Assembly: GCA_963675565.2 (NCBI GenBank)
Contig: CAXXYD010000001.1
Span: 1,116,001 to 1,180,000, forward strand
From: JARRKU01 sp963675565
GTDB taxonomy: Bacteria > Desulfobacterota > Desulfobacteria > Desulfobacterales > Desulfosarcinaceae
Direction of reading: 5' to 3'
Length of the DNA: 64,000 nt
Part shown: piece after piece, positions 36,185 through 44,679 of the stretch
How positions within the stretch are numbered: the stretch's first letter is position 1
How the letters are laid out: each line of letters begins with the position of its first letter
Made by a program: the position numbers and the translations under genes
The notes under the pieces: generated by a model
The model's database searches: none
What the model saw: the letters and a program-made list of their open reading frames with translations, nothing else
Told to the model about the DNA's origin: nothing

Positions 36185-37768
36185 TCAAAACGTTTCTGTT
36201 TCCTTGAGTCTTTTCATATCCACGATGCGGGTGGGGTTGGCGATATTGTCCGGATCAAAGGCCTGCTTGATTTTCCCCAGCACAATATGGCAGTCGGCAA
36301 AAGCGGAACCGATATCATTGAGCGGTCCCAGATAGAATTTTCCCGAAGCCACCTGGGCATCCCTGCTGTGTTGAATCAGTTCTTTTTTGATTTTAGGGCC
36401 GATTTCCGTTTCGAAATACTCCGATTTATCCCGCAGATAGTCGACTTCCGGATAGCAAAAGCGTCCGAATTCAGCTGGCCAGAACTTGTCGGGCCTGTGC
36501 AGATCCCCCAGAGGCGGAATCCATTTTTCCAGCAGTTCCCATTGCGTTGGAATGCTTCGCACCGCATTGTCCAGCGAATCAAAATCGCCGCCGCCAAAGA
36601 CCACGCCGCCTGAACGGGTAAAGCGCGAACGGTAGGTGTCCCTGATCGTGTTGGGTGTCAGCAGATGATCCATCTTTTCATACAACTCACCGGTGAGCAG
36701 TTCGCCGCCGTTATCCGCGATGATGTCTTTGAAAACGCGCTCTTCATATTCGGCCTGCTTGACCGAGGCGTAGCCCCAGGCCCCACCGACCACCAGGTGC
36801 TTGAGATTTGAGTACCAGTAATCATACTCGGCAAAATACTTCTCCCGGCTGCTGGCCTGCCACTGATGGATATCGTACACACCGTAGCTCATCACCCAGC
36901 CACCGACTTCGGCTTTGCCCAGCTCTCGTATGGCCTGGGCTTTTGCCTCCAGAGACGGGAAATTGGCAAACACGGGCCTGAAGCGGTCTTTGGGCAGATA
37001 GGCCTTTTTCTGCGGCTGCACGCCTTCGGTAGGCAGAACCCGCGGAGACGGAAAGGGAAATAGCTTGACCGCCACTTTGGTTACAATGCCCAGAATACCG
37101 AAATGGGGCACCAGCCCTCTTAACAATCCGCGAATGTCGGGCCCTGGCCCTTCGCTCCAGAACCAGCCGCCGTTAGGTGATGCCAAAGAACCCGATTTGA
37201 CGACCTCTCCACTGGGCAGAACCCACTCCATGCCAAGAATGTTGCGCGCCGAGCTTCCCGTTCTCCAGCACGTCCAGCCCACTTCACCGGCAATATTGTG
37301 CGCCAGCACTGAGCTTTGTGAACCACTGCCCGGAATTTCACTGTGCAAGCCGTATTTCATCCCTTCGGCCATGACCTGGCCGATGGTCACGTACGGCTGC
37401 ACTATTGCGTACATGTTCTTGGGGTCAATTTCCAGCTTGTTCATACGCTTAGGATCGATAAAGCACCAGTGCTCATAGCCCTGAACCGCGTTGCAGGTGT
37501 ACATCCGCATGCCTGTGCTTGTCACGGAATACGGAAACTTGTACCTGCGCGCCAACCTTAAAATCTTTTGAACATCTTCCGTGCTGCCGGGCAAAACAAT
37601 GAACTCCGCCCTGCCCTTTGACAGGCTTGCCATGGTTAAGGCACAACGGCTATAGGCCTCAAGTACCGCGGGCTCATCGGAGACATATTGCTCACCCAAA
37701 ATATTGACCAGCTCATCATAAATCAGTTTATGTCTATCATCATCTAATGGCATGTATATTTCCTCCAT
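36185..37768 (-). CDS. FAD-binding oxidoreductase, PCMH/GlcD type (4-cresol dehydrogenase-like), copy 1
   Basis: 527 residues. The N-terminal PCMH-type FAD domain spans about residues 50-240 (EFIVLPGSTEDVQKILRLA, then the GSGSQSSVLAHNIAGEVGWT pyrophosphate loop). The C-terminal half resembles vanillyl-alcohol oxidase/4-cresol dehydrogenase and D-lactate dehydrogenase relatives, ending KQAFDPDNIANPTRI. Such enzymes oxidise hydroxy acids or para-alkylphenols. It is the third gene of the module, after another FAD protein and an HdrD/GlcF-like Fe-S protein, a layout that recalls GlcD-GlcE-GlcF glycolate oxidase. Downstream etfA/etfB suggest ETF as acceptor. Identical to 51453-53036. The substrate is unknown. 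Confidence 0.88.
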   Translation of the reverse strand: MEEIYMPLDDDRHKLIYDELVNILGEQYVSDEPAVLEAYSRCALTMASLSKGRAEFIVLPGSTEDVQKILRLARRYKFPYSVTSTGMRMYTCNAVQGYEHWCFIDPKRMNKLEIDPKNMYAIVQPYVTIGQVMAEGMKYGLHSEIPGSGSQSSVLAHNIAGEVGWTCWRTGSSARNILGMEWVLPSGEVVKSGSLASPNGGWFWSEGPGPDIRGLLRGLVPHFGILGIVTKVAVKLFPFPSPRVLPTEGVQPQKKAYLPKDRFRPVFANFPSLEAKAQAIRELGKAEVGGWVMSYGVYDIHQWQASSREKYFAEYDYWYSNLKHLVVGGAWGYASVKQAEYEERVFKDIIADNGGELLTGELYEKMDHLLTPNTIRDTYRSRFTRSGGVVFGGGDFDSLDNAVRSIPTQWELLEKWIPPLGDLHRPDKFWPAEFGRFCYPEVDYLRDKSEYFETEIGPKIKKELIQHSRDAQVASGKFYLGPLNDIGSAFADCHIVLGKIKQAFDPDNIANPTRIVDMKRLKETETF

Positions 37769-37801
37769 TGTTTAGTCATCAATTTTTGATCATCCCGGTA
37801 A

Positions 37802-39073
37802 TCAAAGCGCTTTTTTAACAAGATCCACAATATCGTAGATTTCCATCTCACGACCGTTGCCGGTCTGCGCGTCCAGAAAGTTGCGCTCGCACCAGGAACA
37901 GGCTGTAACCATGGCTTTGGCGCCTGTGGCCGATGCCTCCAAAAGTCTTTCCCGGGCCGTCCATTCGGAAAAATCCGGAAACGCTTCCTTCACTCCGCCA
38001 CCGGCGCCGCAGCACCATGCATATTCCTTGATACGGTACATTTCCTTCAGTTCAACGCCCGGGATTGCCCGAAGTACATTGCGGGGAGTTTCATACATAC
38101 CCATGATCGCCTCGCCGGGCTGGTAAATGTTCATCCGCCGTCCCAAATGACAAGGATCATGATAGGTTACCCGCATGGGAACCCGGTTGGTCAGCTTCAA
38201 TTTGTCTTCCTCGATTAGTTTTTCAATGTACTCAAGGATATGAAAAACTTGAACATTTGATCCCACATCCGGGTAAAGGCGCTTAAACGCCCAGTATCCG
38301 TCCGCACATGCGGTAACCACAGTCTTTACGCCGGCGTTTTTCCATAAATCGATGTTGTTCTGGGCAAATTTGGTGAATTCGCCCCTGAAACCCATGTCAT
38401 AGGCCCGGCAGCCGCAACAGGACTCATCTTTTCCCAGAATGCCTACATCCACCTTGGCGGCTTTAAGCACTTCAATCGAATTTTTAAGCAGCGGCCACAT
38501 GCGCTCGTCAAAGCTTGACGAACAGCCCGCGTGGAACAACACTTCGGCTGATTCTTGCGTCACCCGTTTGACATCCAGCCCGTCGGCCCACTTGCCCCGA
38601 TCGGCCTTTGGGGCCATCATCATGTTGTCTTCCTTGCGCAGGGCTTCGATGACCATCATATGCTCGAGCGGCATCTGGCCGTCTTCCACCAGCTTGGCCC
38701 GCATATCCAGAAAAAGCCGCACCGGCTCCATGTCGTTGACCCGTTTGCATGACGCGTCACACCCGCCGCAGGTATCGCATTTGTAGTAAACATCCGAAAT
38801 GCCGGGAGCAGAATCATAGTCCAGCCGGCCCTCAAGAATGGCCTTTGTCAGGTCCATTTTGCCCTGGCTTGAATAGGCATCAAACTTGTAGTAGGTGTTG
38901 CACGGACAAACTCTCGAAAACCGTTGCTGCTTGGCTTCAAACCAATCGATCCACTTGCACTGTGAACAGCGCATGCAGCCGTTAGCCACCTTTAGTTTGT
39001 CGTAGTAATATTTATGATACCAATCATCCAACGGAAAAACTTTGGCCTCTTTATTTGCTTTTGCGGTTCCCAT
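37802..39073 (-). CDS. HdrD/GlcF-like (Fe-S)-binding protein with CCG domains, copy 1
   Basis: 423 residues. The N-terminus has ferredoxin-like cysteine groups (CMRCSQCKW with CPC, and CDTCGGCDASC). Two CCG-type domains follow: the first with HAGCSSSF and ESCCGCRAYDMG, the second with YHDPCHLGRR, WCCGAGGG and ACSWCERNF. CCG domains bind cubane or noncubane clusters in HdrB/HdrD, GlpC and GlcF. The protein likely takes electrons from the two flanking FAD subunits and hands them on, with ETF or a membrane partner as next step. It sits between the two flavoprotein genes with short gaps. Identical to 53070-54341. Confidence 0.9.
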   Translation of the reverse strand: MGTAKANKEAKVFPLDDWYHKYYYDKLKVANGCMRCSQCKWIDWFEAKQQRFSRVCPCNTYYKFDAYSSQGKMDLTKAILEGRLDYDSAPGISDVYYKCDTCGGCDASCKRVNDMEPVRLFLDMRAKLVEDGQMPLEHMMVIEALRKEDNMMMAPKADRGKWADGLDVKRVTQESAEVLFHAGCSSSFDERMWPLLKNSIEVLKAAKVDVGILGKDESCCGCRAYDMGFRGEFTKFAQNNIDLWKNAGVKTVVTACADGYWAFKRLYPDVGSNVQVFHILEYIEKLIEEDKLKLTNRVPMRVTYHDPCHLGRRMNIYQPGEAIMGMYETPRNVLRAIPGVELKEMYRIKEYAWCCGAGGGVKEAFPDFSEWTARERLLEASATGAKAMVTACSWCERNFLDAQTGNGREMEIYDIVDLVKKAL

Positions 39074-39142
39074 TTATTTTTCGATGCCTCCTTATTAATT
39101 AAGAAATATTCAGACCCATCCCGCCTTGTGCCGGCCCGAAGG

Positions 39143-40576
39143 CTAAAAGCACAATTTGCCGGGGTTTAAAATATTGTTCGGGTCAAAAATTTGCTTTACC
39201 GTCTTCAGTGTGGAGACATACGCTGTTGCGTGGCTGTAGACCATTTCAGACCAAGCGCCATAGGGATTGGAAAATAGCCCTCCCATATTGAAGACACGTT
39301 CGCTGGCTTCCATGTATAGCCCCTTGATCCTGTCGCATTCATCTTCGTTATCCGGATCACAGCTGAAACCGTATTCGCAGTAGCACACACGGCCGGCCTC
39401 TTTGGGCTGAATATAAATACTCATATCGGACAATGGGTAGCGGTACTTGGTTGCAACCTCGCTGACCGCCTTGGTAAATTCAGAAACCTTGTCCAAAGTG
39501 GTTTGGAAAAAAATGTCGTGGCGCCCGCCCTTGGCAATGAATTTCCAGTAAGTGCCCTGTCCGGACCATGGCTGGCGCATGATCTGTTCGAAATGGCCCT
39601 GCAGATCGGGTATTGCGGCCACGGTATTGAGCAGGTCAAATTGCACGCGGCTGGCAATCTCTTGCAAGGCCTCGTCTTCATAAGCGATTTTTTCTTCAGG
39701 CCGGTGGCTTAACCCGCACAGACAGACCGCAATGGTGTAATTCGGCAGCTTATCCCGCAAATCCGCGTATTCGGCCGCATCCTTGGCCAGCATGGCGGCC
39801 AATTGCGCATTGTTCAAAATTAAATACTCGCTGCCAAGCCGAACACGTAAAATCTGGTAACTCGGCTCAACCACATCTTCGATTTTGTCGCAGGCAATAA
39901 AGTATATTTTGGAAATCGTGGGCTTATAAAACGCTCTCATGGTTGCCCAGGTGGCAACCCCCAACGTGCCCTGGGCACCGAGGAAAAGCCGGGTACTGGG
40001 AATAACGCCTTCCGGGTTGATCCCGTCGTTATGCCCTTTGCCAATGGCGCTTCCGGTCCAAAACATATCCGCATTGGGCATTACCATTTCACTGGTCAGG
40101 AAAGTTTCGTTGTATTCGTACTTGGGAATCAGGTTCGGCTCCCGCTCCATGGTCGAAGTCAAAACCGATTTTTGCGGGTGCACCTGAAGCGGAGCGGGAA
40201 CGAACATGCCCACTTTATCCAGTTCAGCTTGAAGCTGGGCCCAGGTGACACCCGGCTCGATCCGCACGAACCGGTCCCGGTCATTGATTTCCATGATTTT
40301 TGTCATCTTGGAAAAATCCAGAATAATACCGCCTTCGCCCGGTATGCCGGCACCATAAAAACTGATCGCGGAGGAACGCGGAGTGATTGGAACACGATGC
40401 TCATTTGCGTATTTGACGACCTGCTGAACCTCATCTGCGTTTTTTACAAAAGCAACGCAATTCGGTCTTCTGGGCTGCACAAAGCTGCTGTCCCGCGAGT
40501 ATTGCTCCAAAACCTCCGCATCGTCTGAAACACTGTCAGCTCCTAAAATAGACGATAACTCTGATAGGATGGTCAT
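39143..40576 (-). CDS. FAD-binding oxidoreductase, PCMH/GlcD type, copy 1 (first gene of module)
   Basis: 477 residues with a PCMH-type FAD domain (PNCVAFVKNADEVQQVVKYA, PRSSAISFYGAGIPGEGGII, DRFVRIEPGVTWAQLQ) and a C-terminal oxidase domain ending KQIFDPNNILNPGKLCF. It is paralogous to the 527-residue partner but clearly different in sequence, suggesting a two-flavoprotein complex as in glycolate oxidase. AGGAGAAG precedes the ATG at 40576. A candidate promoter and operator lie 150-200 bp upstream, facing the divergent GntR gene. Identical to 54411-55844. Confidence 0.88.
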   Translation of the reverse strand: MTILSELSSILGADSVSDDAEVLEQYSRDSSFVQPRRPNCVAFVKNADEVQQVVKYANEHRVPITPRSSAISFYGAGIPGEGGIILDFSKMTKIMEINDRDRFVRIEPGVTWAQLQAELDKVGMFVPAPLQVHPQKSVLTSTMEREPNLIPKYEYNETFLTSEMVMPNADMFWTGSAIGKGHNDGINPEGVIPSTRLFLGAQGTLGVATWATMRAFYKPTISKIYFIACDKIEDVVEPSYQILRVRLGSEYLILNNAQLAAMLAKDAAEYADLRDKLPNYTIAVCLCGLSHRPEEKIAYEDEALQEIASRVQFDLLNTVAAIPDLQGHFEQIMRQPWSGQGTYWKFIAKGGRHDIFFQTTLDKVSEFTKAVSEVATKYRYPLSDMSIYIQPKEAGRVCYCEYGFSCDPDNEDECDRIKGLYMEASERVFNMGGLFSNPYGAWSEMVYSHATAYVSTLKTVKQIFDPNNILNPGKLCF

Positions 40577-40635
40577 TTCACTTCTCCTTTGCCTATGTTA
40601 CTATTGATTTTTGAATTCTGCTTTAGATCTTTAGC

Positions 40636-40721
40636 CGAAATTCCAAGCTCTGAACTTTGGGCCGTGCTTAATCTTGTTTCCGTAAAGAACGATAACCGGC
40701 TTGTCCACATAATCAACATTT
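40636..40721 (-). other. Degenerate reading-frame fragment of unknown origin
   Basis: Read on the minus strand this stretch gives DYVDKPVIVLYGNKIKHG and then PKFRAWNFG with a stop, and the same frame continues upstream to an ATG near 40870 with a single TAG inside. The segment is present only in copy 1 of the module. I do not recognise the family; it may be the end of a lost gene. Confidence 0.2.
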
Positions 40722-40776
40722 TTGTTGACAACCTTGTCCTACATCTTCATGTTGCATACAAATGAGCCCTTGTCAA
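40722..40776 (-). promoter_or_regulatory. Candidate promoter and GntR-type operator upstream of FAD module copy 1
   Basis: TTGACA on the minus strand (40776-40771) and the dyad TTGT-N2-ACAA (40722-40731) lie upstream of the module. The region 40722-40838 aligns loosely with 56312-56420 upstream of copy 2 and with 61556-61660. In copy 2 the dyad has the TNGTNNNACNA form typical of FadR-type GntR operators. A GntR gene is encoded divergently at 41311. Confidence 0.4.
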
Positions 40777-41065
40777 GTAAAAATGCATCTCTATTTCTGT
40801 GACAGGTTTTTATTGTATGAATTCTATCTGATAAGTTGGACAGGCTTTCTGGAATGTTGATGGACATGTAAAAAGTCTCGGGTAAAACCCACTTTTATGA
40901 CAATTTGATTGACAAATTAGTCTAAACAATGGTTAATCAGCCTTACAATAAATGCATTATTATTTTTTAGGGTTTTCTATAAAGCTCAAGTAGCCTATCG
41001 GTGTGACCGGATATTTCACACTGCCGTGATATAACAGCCTCAAAGCTTCAAAAAAGGAGGCTGGA

Positions 41066-41285
41066 ATGAAAAATTTAACGATCACCGAAGATTTCCTAAA
41101 AAACGATATTGGTTTAAACAAAAATGACCCAATGGTTTCATGTGTAAAAATGCGGTCATTGCCAGTATTGGGTCAGTGCTCGTGATCTTAATATCTGCAC
41201 CCAGTGTGAATACAATCATTCATTGATCGTCGGTACGATTATGGATAGCCCGAAAAAATCGATCATCTATTTGGTTCAAAGCCGT
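41066..41285 (+). pseudogene. IS1595-family transposase N-terminal remnant
   Basis: After AAAAAAGGAGGCTGG, an ATG opens MKNLTITEDFLKNDIG and then, with a one-base shift near 41148, CVKCGHCQYWVSARDLNICT, QCEYNHSLIVGTIMDSPKKS. This is the zinc-ribbon N-terminus of ISXO2/IS1595 transposases. The element is cut off just before the GntR gene. It is a different copy from the longer pseudogene at 60.3 kb. Confidence 0.7.
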
Positions 41286-41310
41286 ATAATTTTATTCATA
41301 GAGGTCATAC

Positions 41311-41967
41311 ATGTCAGAATCCTTGCGGGAAAAGATATATAACAAAATCAGGCGTGATATCACGATCGGTAATTTATCTCCGGGAGAACGATTAGTTGAA
41401 ATAAAACTTTCTGAAGAATTGCAGGCTAGCCGGGGCCTGATCCGAGAGGCACTGCTCCAATTGGTAAGTGAAGGCTTTCTGACTTCCAAAAAAAACAAGG
41501 GAATCAGCGTTACCAAATTAACATTGAAGCAGATTGATGAGATACTTTCCCTGCGCTGTCTATTGGAAGGTTTTGCCGTTCGTCTAACAGCTGAGAGGCT
41601 CCAGAAAAAGGGGCTCGCTCAATTAAAAAGCATGCAAAAAGCCTTAGTAAAAGCAACAAAAAATGGCTCTTTAACTGACTGGACAGATACCAATATCGCT
41701 TTCCATCAGTTCTTTATCGAAAACTCTTCCAACAACCACCTTATTCAATTTCTAGATGGCTTAAGATGCCGCACTTATCGCTACAGCGTTGTCAGCATCA
41801 CAATACCAGGTGCCCAAGAAACCTTCGTTCAAGACCACGAAAACATCATAACGGCCTGCGAGTCAGGCGACCCCAAAGCTGCGGAAGAATTTATGCAAAA
41901 GCATATGGAACATTCAAAAAATGCTCTACTCAGCCATTTGAAGAATTTTCCGGGGTTTTTGTCTTAA
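41311..41967 (+). CDS. GntR-family (FadR/FCD) transcriptional regulator
   Basis: 218 residues. The winged helix (about 1-70) contains GNLSPGERLVEIKLSEEL, SRGLIREALLQLVSEGFL; the FCD ligand-binding domain follows (about 75-212) with the metal-site residues seen as D in TDTNIAFHQFF and H in QDHENIITA and KHMEHSK. The AGAGG ribosome site is seven bases before the ATG. It is divergent from the FAD/HdrD/ETF operon and upstream of a DUF169 gene 39 bp further on. A close paralogue starts at 63549. It probably responds to a small organic acid and regulates the adjacent operons. Confidence 0.92.
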   Translation: MSESLREKIYNKIRRDITIGNLSPGERLVEIKLSEELQASRGLIREALLQLVSEGFLTSKKNKGISVTKLTLKQIDEILSLRCLLEGFAVRLTAERLQKKGLAQLKSMQKALVKATKNGSLTDWTDTNIAFHQFFIENSSNNHLIQFLDGLRCRTYRYSVVSITIPGAQETFVQDHENIITACESGDPKAAEEFMQKHMEHSKNALLSHLKNFPGFLS

Positions 41968-42006
41968 ATTATTTCAACCACAACCATCTACCTGGAAAGG
42001 TTTGTC

Positions 42007-42798
42007 ATGATCACTCTTGCAGAAGTTAATCAGATGGGTGCGCAGCTCGAATCCTGGTTGCGGATGCGTGTACATCCCATCGCTTTTAAACTGGTGGAAA
42101 AGCAAAGTGACACTCCTTCTGGTACGATCCGGCCGCTAAGGGACCTAAGCAAAAAAATCACTCTGTGCCAGGCATTTTCCATGGTGCAGCGCCAGGGAGA
42201 CACTGTTGCCATGTTTCTCGAAGACCACTGGTGCTTCGAACCGGTGATCGGGCTCGGTTTTGGGGAGCGTTCACCCAAATTTTTATCGGGCTACCATCGT
42301 TATCCGGACAGTGTCCGTGATGAGCAGGCCGCTGCCCGCTGGTGCCGCAACATGCCCCACCTTGAACAGGGGCGCCAGCAAGGCCTGGTCATGTCGCCGA
42401 TCCATGACTGCTCCTTTATGCCCGATGTTATCGTCATGCACATCAATGGCATGATGACCAGCCAGATGATGATTGTAAAAAACTGGATCGATGGCCGGGA
42501 TATCAATTGCCAGTTATCCGGGCATGCAGGGTGCGTCTACGCGATCGTACCGGCCATCCAGAACCAGAGCTGTCACATCGCCGTTCCCTGCCGGGGTGAC
42601 CGACAGGTGGGCATGGCCCAGGACGATGAACTGTTCTTCAGCCTTGTGCCCGATATGCTTCCCGATTTTATGGCCGGCATCGATGTGTTGGAGAAAAACA
42701 ACTGGGGTATTCCCATGCGTCTTCACCTTAAAGAAGAAGTGGAATTGCGGCCCAAATATAGAGATATGTCTCGATTGCTGGGCATGGTCGATAAATGA
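42007..42798 (+). CDS. DUF169 family protein
   Basis: 263 residues. It matches the DUF169 family of uncharacterised anaerobe proteins (SWLRMRVHPIAFKLVE near the start; LCQAFSMVQRQGDTVAM; GDRQVGMAQDDELFFSLVP near the end). Several cysteines (C52 region, C78, C117 and GHAGC) could bind a metal or cluster. It follows the GntR gene on the same strand and is likely co-transcribed. No biochemical function is established; in many strict anaerobes DUF169 genes sit by aromatic or CoA-ester pathways. Confidence 0.8.
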   Translation: MITLAEVNQMGAQLESWLRMRVHPIAFKLVEKQSDTPSGTIRPLRDLSKKITLCQAFSMVQRQGDTVAMFLEDHWCFEPVIGLGFGERSPKFLSGYHRYPDSVRDEQAAARWCRNMPHLEQGRQQGLVMSPIHDCSFMPDVIVMHINGMMTSQMMIVKNWIDGRDINCQLSGHAGCVYAIVPAIQNQSCHIAVPCRGDRQVGMAQDDELFFSLVPDMLPDFMAGIDVLEKNNWGIPMRLHLKEEVELRPKYRDMSRLLGMVDK

Positions 42799-42799
42799 T

Positions 42800-43068
42800 G
42801 GTGCAGTGATCTATCCATGCGGGCATAGGGCGGTCCAATGCCGTCAAATCATAGGCGTAATCGGTGATGACATTCTACGGTCTCTTGGCTTCATATAGGC
42901 CGATGGTGTCCGTGTCTTTTTCAAACAATTCGCCCATCTAACGCTGGTTGAGCCAGGCAGTCTCCTGGTATCCAGGCGTGCGTCCTACACTGCCTTGCCG
43001 TCCGACGATTTGTACAGGATGATCTCGCCTTTATTGGAACTGGTTGGTTTCTCGTTGTCTTTTGCCAT
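42800..43068 (-). pseudogene. Decayed RhuM-family gene
   Basis: On the minus strand an ATG at 43068 with AAAAGGAA upstream opens MAKDNEKPTSSNKGEIILYK, SSDGKAV, then a stop; after a frame change the text continues YQETAWLNQR, stop, MGELFEKDTDTIGLYEAKRP, stop, NVITDYAYDLTALDRP. This follows the RhuM (virulence RhuM/Fic-linked) N-terminal pattern, with a large internal deletion before VITDYAY. It is nonfunctional. Confidence 0.6.
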
Positions 43069-43080
43069 CAAATTCCTTTT

Positions 43081-43320
43081 CGATGTTTTCTTTCAGATGC
43101 CTGACCATCTGCTGGTGATTGGCAATGATTTGCTTAACGCGATAGGGTTCCTCCGTCTCACATCAGTTGATCCCATGTGTCCAGGCTGGATAACGCATCC
43201 ACTTCGCTCCACGCCCTTTACAGGCGCTTCATCACTACTACGAGTCCTCCGTTCCGGCACCAGGGCGTTTCTGCATAGGCTGTTACCTGGTCCAGGTTCC
43301 CACATTCCATGTTAAAGCCT
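43081..43320 (-). mobile_element. Possible group II intron fragment
   Basis: Minus-strand text contains GGAGGACTCGTAGTAGTGA and a downstream GTGGAGCGAAGTGG-like stretch, resembling the conserved RNA just upstream of group II intron maturase genes in proteobacteria. No maturase or domain V was found. Low confidence, from pattern memory only. Confidence 0.3.
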
Positions 43321-43530
43321 GTGATAAGATCATGCCCCGCCTATACACCGGTTGCCGCATAAACCGTAAGCAGGTATCATCCATACTGGCACAGTATTTA
43401 TCTTCAAACTGGTGCCATGTGATCAGCTGAGCAAGTTTAACCCCATAACTGTCCGTTAAGAGTTTTCCGGAAAACGGCAGCTGGAACCCTTTTTACATAT
43501 TATATCTACGTGTTAATTGATAGTCAGAAA
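43321..43530 (-). mobile_element. IS5-family transposase fragment, degenerate copy
   Basis: The minus strand reads QLPFSGKLLTDSYGVKLAQL, ITWHQFEDKYC, the N-terminal DUF772 region of IS5-type transposases (usually LPFxGxL..RWVKLA). The flank ending TTAATTGATAG (43512-43523) matches that of the copy at 44.7 kb. Only the N-terminus survives. Confidence 0.6.
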
Positions 43531-43608
43531 GCCCTGATTAAGCCCCATACGCGAAGTAATAGGCAGCATAGTGATAAGAATGGGATTAGTAAGCATTACA
43601 AAGTCAAA

Positions 43609-44304
43609 TTAACAGGTCCCTGGATAATGAATCTTTCTGTAAAAGGAACTAGATAGATATATGGCCGCAAGAGGGTTATGTCCGGTCACTCGATCCTTTA
43701 CCGCAAGCACTGTCGTGGGAGCCTCCGCATATTTGAAGAAGAGAGAATCATGTCCTACGCAAAGGCCTAAAAGAATATTGAAATCCGTTTCCTCCTGGTT
43801 CAATAGCTTTGCCTGAAAAACAGGATTACACATGGACTCATTCGAACCATGTCTGATCTTTTCTTTGTCCGATATCCCGATAATTTCCTTCTGGGTCCGC
43901 CCCGCCTTGCACAAAACCGAAACAACCTCGAATCCATGTTCTTTAAATATCTCGTCTACCACCTGTGCCTCTTTTGCCAGGCCCACACAGAATGCCAGAC
44001 CAAGTCTCCGATAACCCATTTTTTTTGAGAATTCACATATCTCTATTATTCTAGGTTTTGAGGGTTGCATGATATAAGGGTCCTGACCACGGTTCTGATA
44101 ACACTCAGCCTCCTGGATAGACGACTGGCGGGCAAATTCATACACTTCGGGATCATCATACTCTTTATTGGCCTCAGCTAAAAGACTCTTCCTGTTAATA
44201 GTGGGGCACCCCTTATGAGAACTTCCTTCATCCGAAATGCATATTTTCTCACGTGTTTCAAGTTCGCATGATGCACATCTTGAAGAAATTACTTTTTTTC
44301 CCAT
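43609..44304 (-). CDS. DUF1847 family cysteine-rich protein
   Basis: 231 residues from ATG 44304 (AAGGG eight bases upstream); an upstream TTG would extend it by 16. The N-terminus has CASCELETREKIC and KGCPTI, likely metal ligands, and the body has GLAFCVGLAKEAQVV and FNILLGLCVGHDSLFFKY, typical of DUF1847 in clostridia and sulfate reducers. The C-terminus holds APTTVLAVKDRVTGHNPL. Function is unknown. It is surrounded by IS scraps and is not obviously part of an operon. Confidence 0.8.
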   Translation of the reverse strand: MGKKVISSRCASCELETREKICISDEGSSHKGCPTINRKSLLAEANKEYDDPEVYEFARQSSIQEAECYQNRGQDPYIMQPSKPRIIEICEFSKKMGYRRLGLAFCVGLAKEAQVVDEIFKEHGFEVVSVLCKAGRTQKEIIGISDKEKIRHGSNESMCNPVFQAKLLNQEETDFNILLGLCVGHDSLFFKYAEAPTTVLAVKDRVTGHNPLAAIYLSSSFYRKIHYPGTC

Positions 44305-44409
44305 TTTCACGGCCCTTTCTTCGAACTCAAAGAACGTTAAAAGCCTATTCAATTAACATTTTCAATCACTGCTATCCAAAATGATTAAAATATCAGTACT
44401 CGACAAATG

Positions 44410-44679
44410 TAAGTTCGGCCGGTTACAGATACAGAAGCTCTTTTTCATAGCTCATGTTTCCGTTTTCAATTGATGCTGTGCAAATCTGGATTGGGACTCG
44501 GTCTTTTCGGAAAAGTGGGGCGCAGTATTCATCTTCGAATCGATGTCATGGAATTAACCGGGCAAGCTTAACCCGGTGGTTTTTCGCTGAAAGCTGTCCG
44601 GAAAACGGCAAATCAAAATCCGTCGAGTTCGATCGGCAGGTGAACGGTTTTTAGCAAAAATCCCCGGTTTTACTTGCAT
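44410..44679 (-). mobile_element. IS5-family transposase N-terminal remnant next to TRAP copy A
   Basis: From an ATG at 44679 the minus strand reads MQVKPGIFAKNRSPADRTRR, then in a shifted frame FDLPFSGQLSAKNHRVKLAR, LIP stop HRFEDEYCAPLF. This is the beginning of an IS5-type transposase with a frameshift and a stop. The part right of 44515 is included in the TRAP duplication. Confidence 0.65.

Larger units (their letters stand above)
36166..40635. repeat. Large duplicated module, copy 1 (4,470 bp)
   Basis: This segment matches 51434-55903 with a constant offset of 15,268. All three encoded proteins are identical in both copies and I found no base difference in the parts compared. Identity stops sharply at 36165/51433 on one side and 40636/55904 on the other. 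Confidence 0.95.

Noticed and set aside
40633..40870. In-frame TAG inside an otherwise open minus-strand frame, considered as pyrrolysine readthrough
   Set aside because: No recognisable protein family, no pyrrolysine genes in view, and the aligned regions at 56.3 and 61.6 kb are full of stops, so this is better read as noncoding or decayed sequence.
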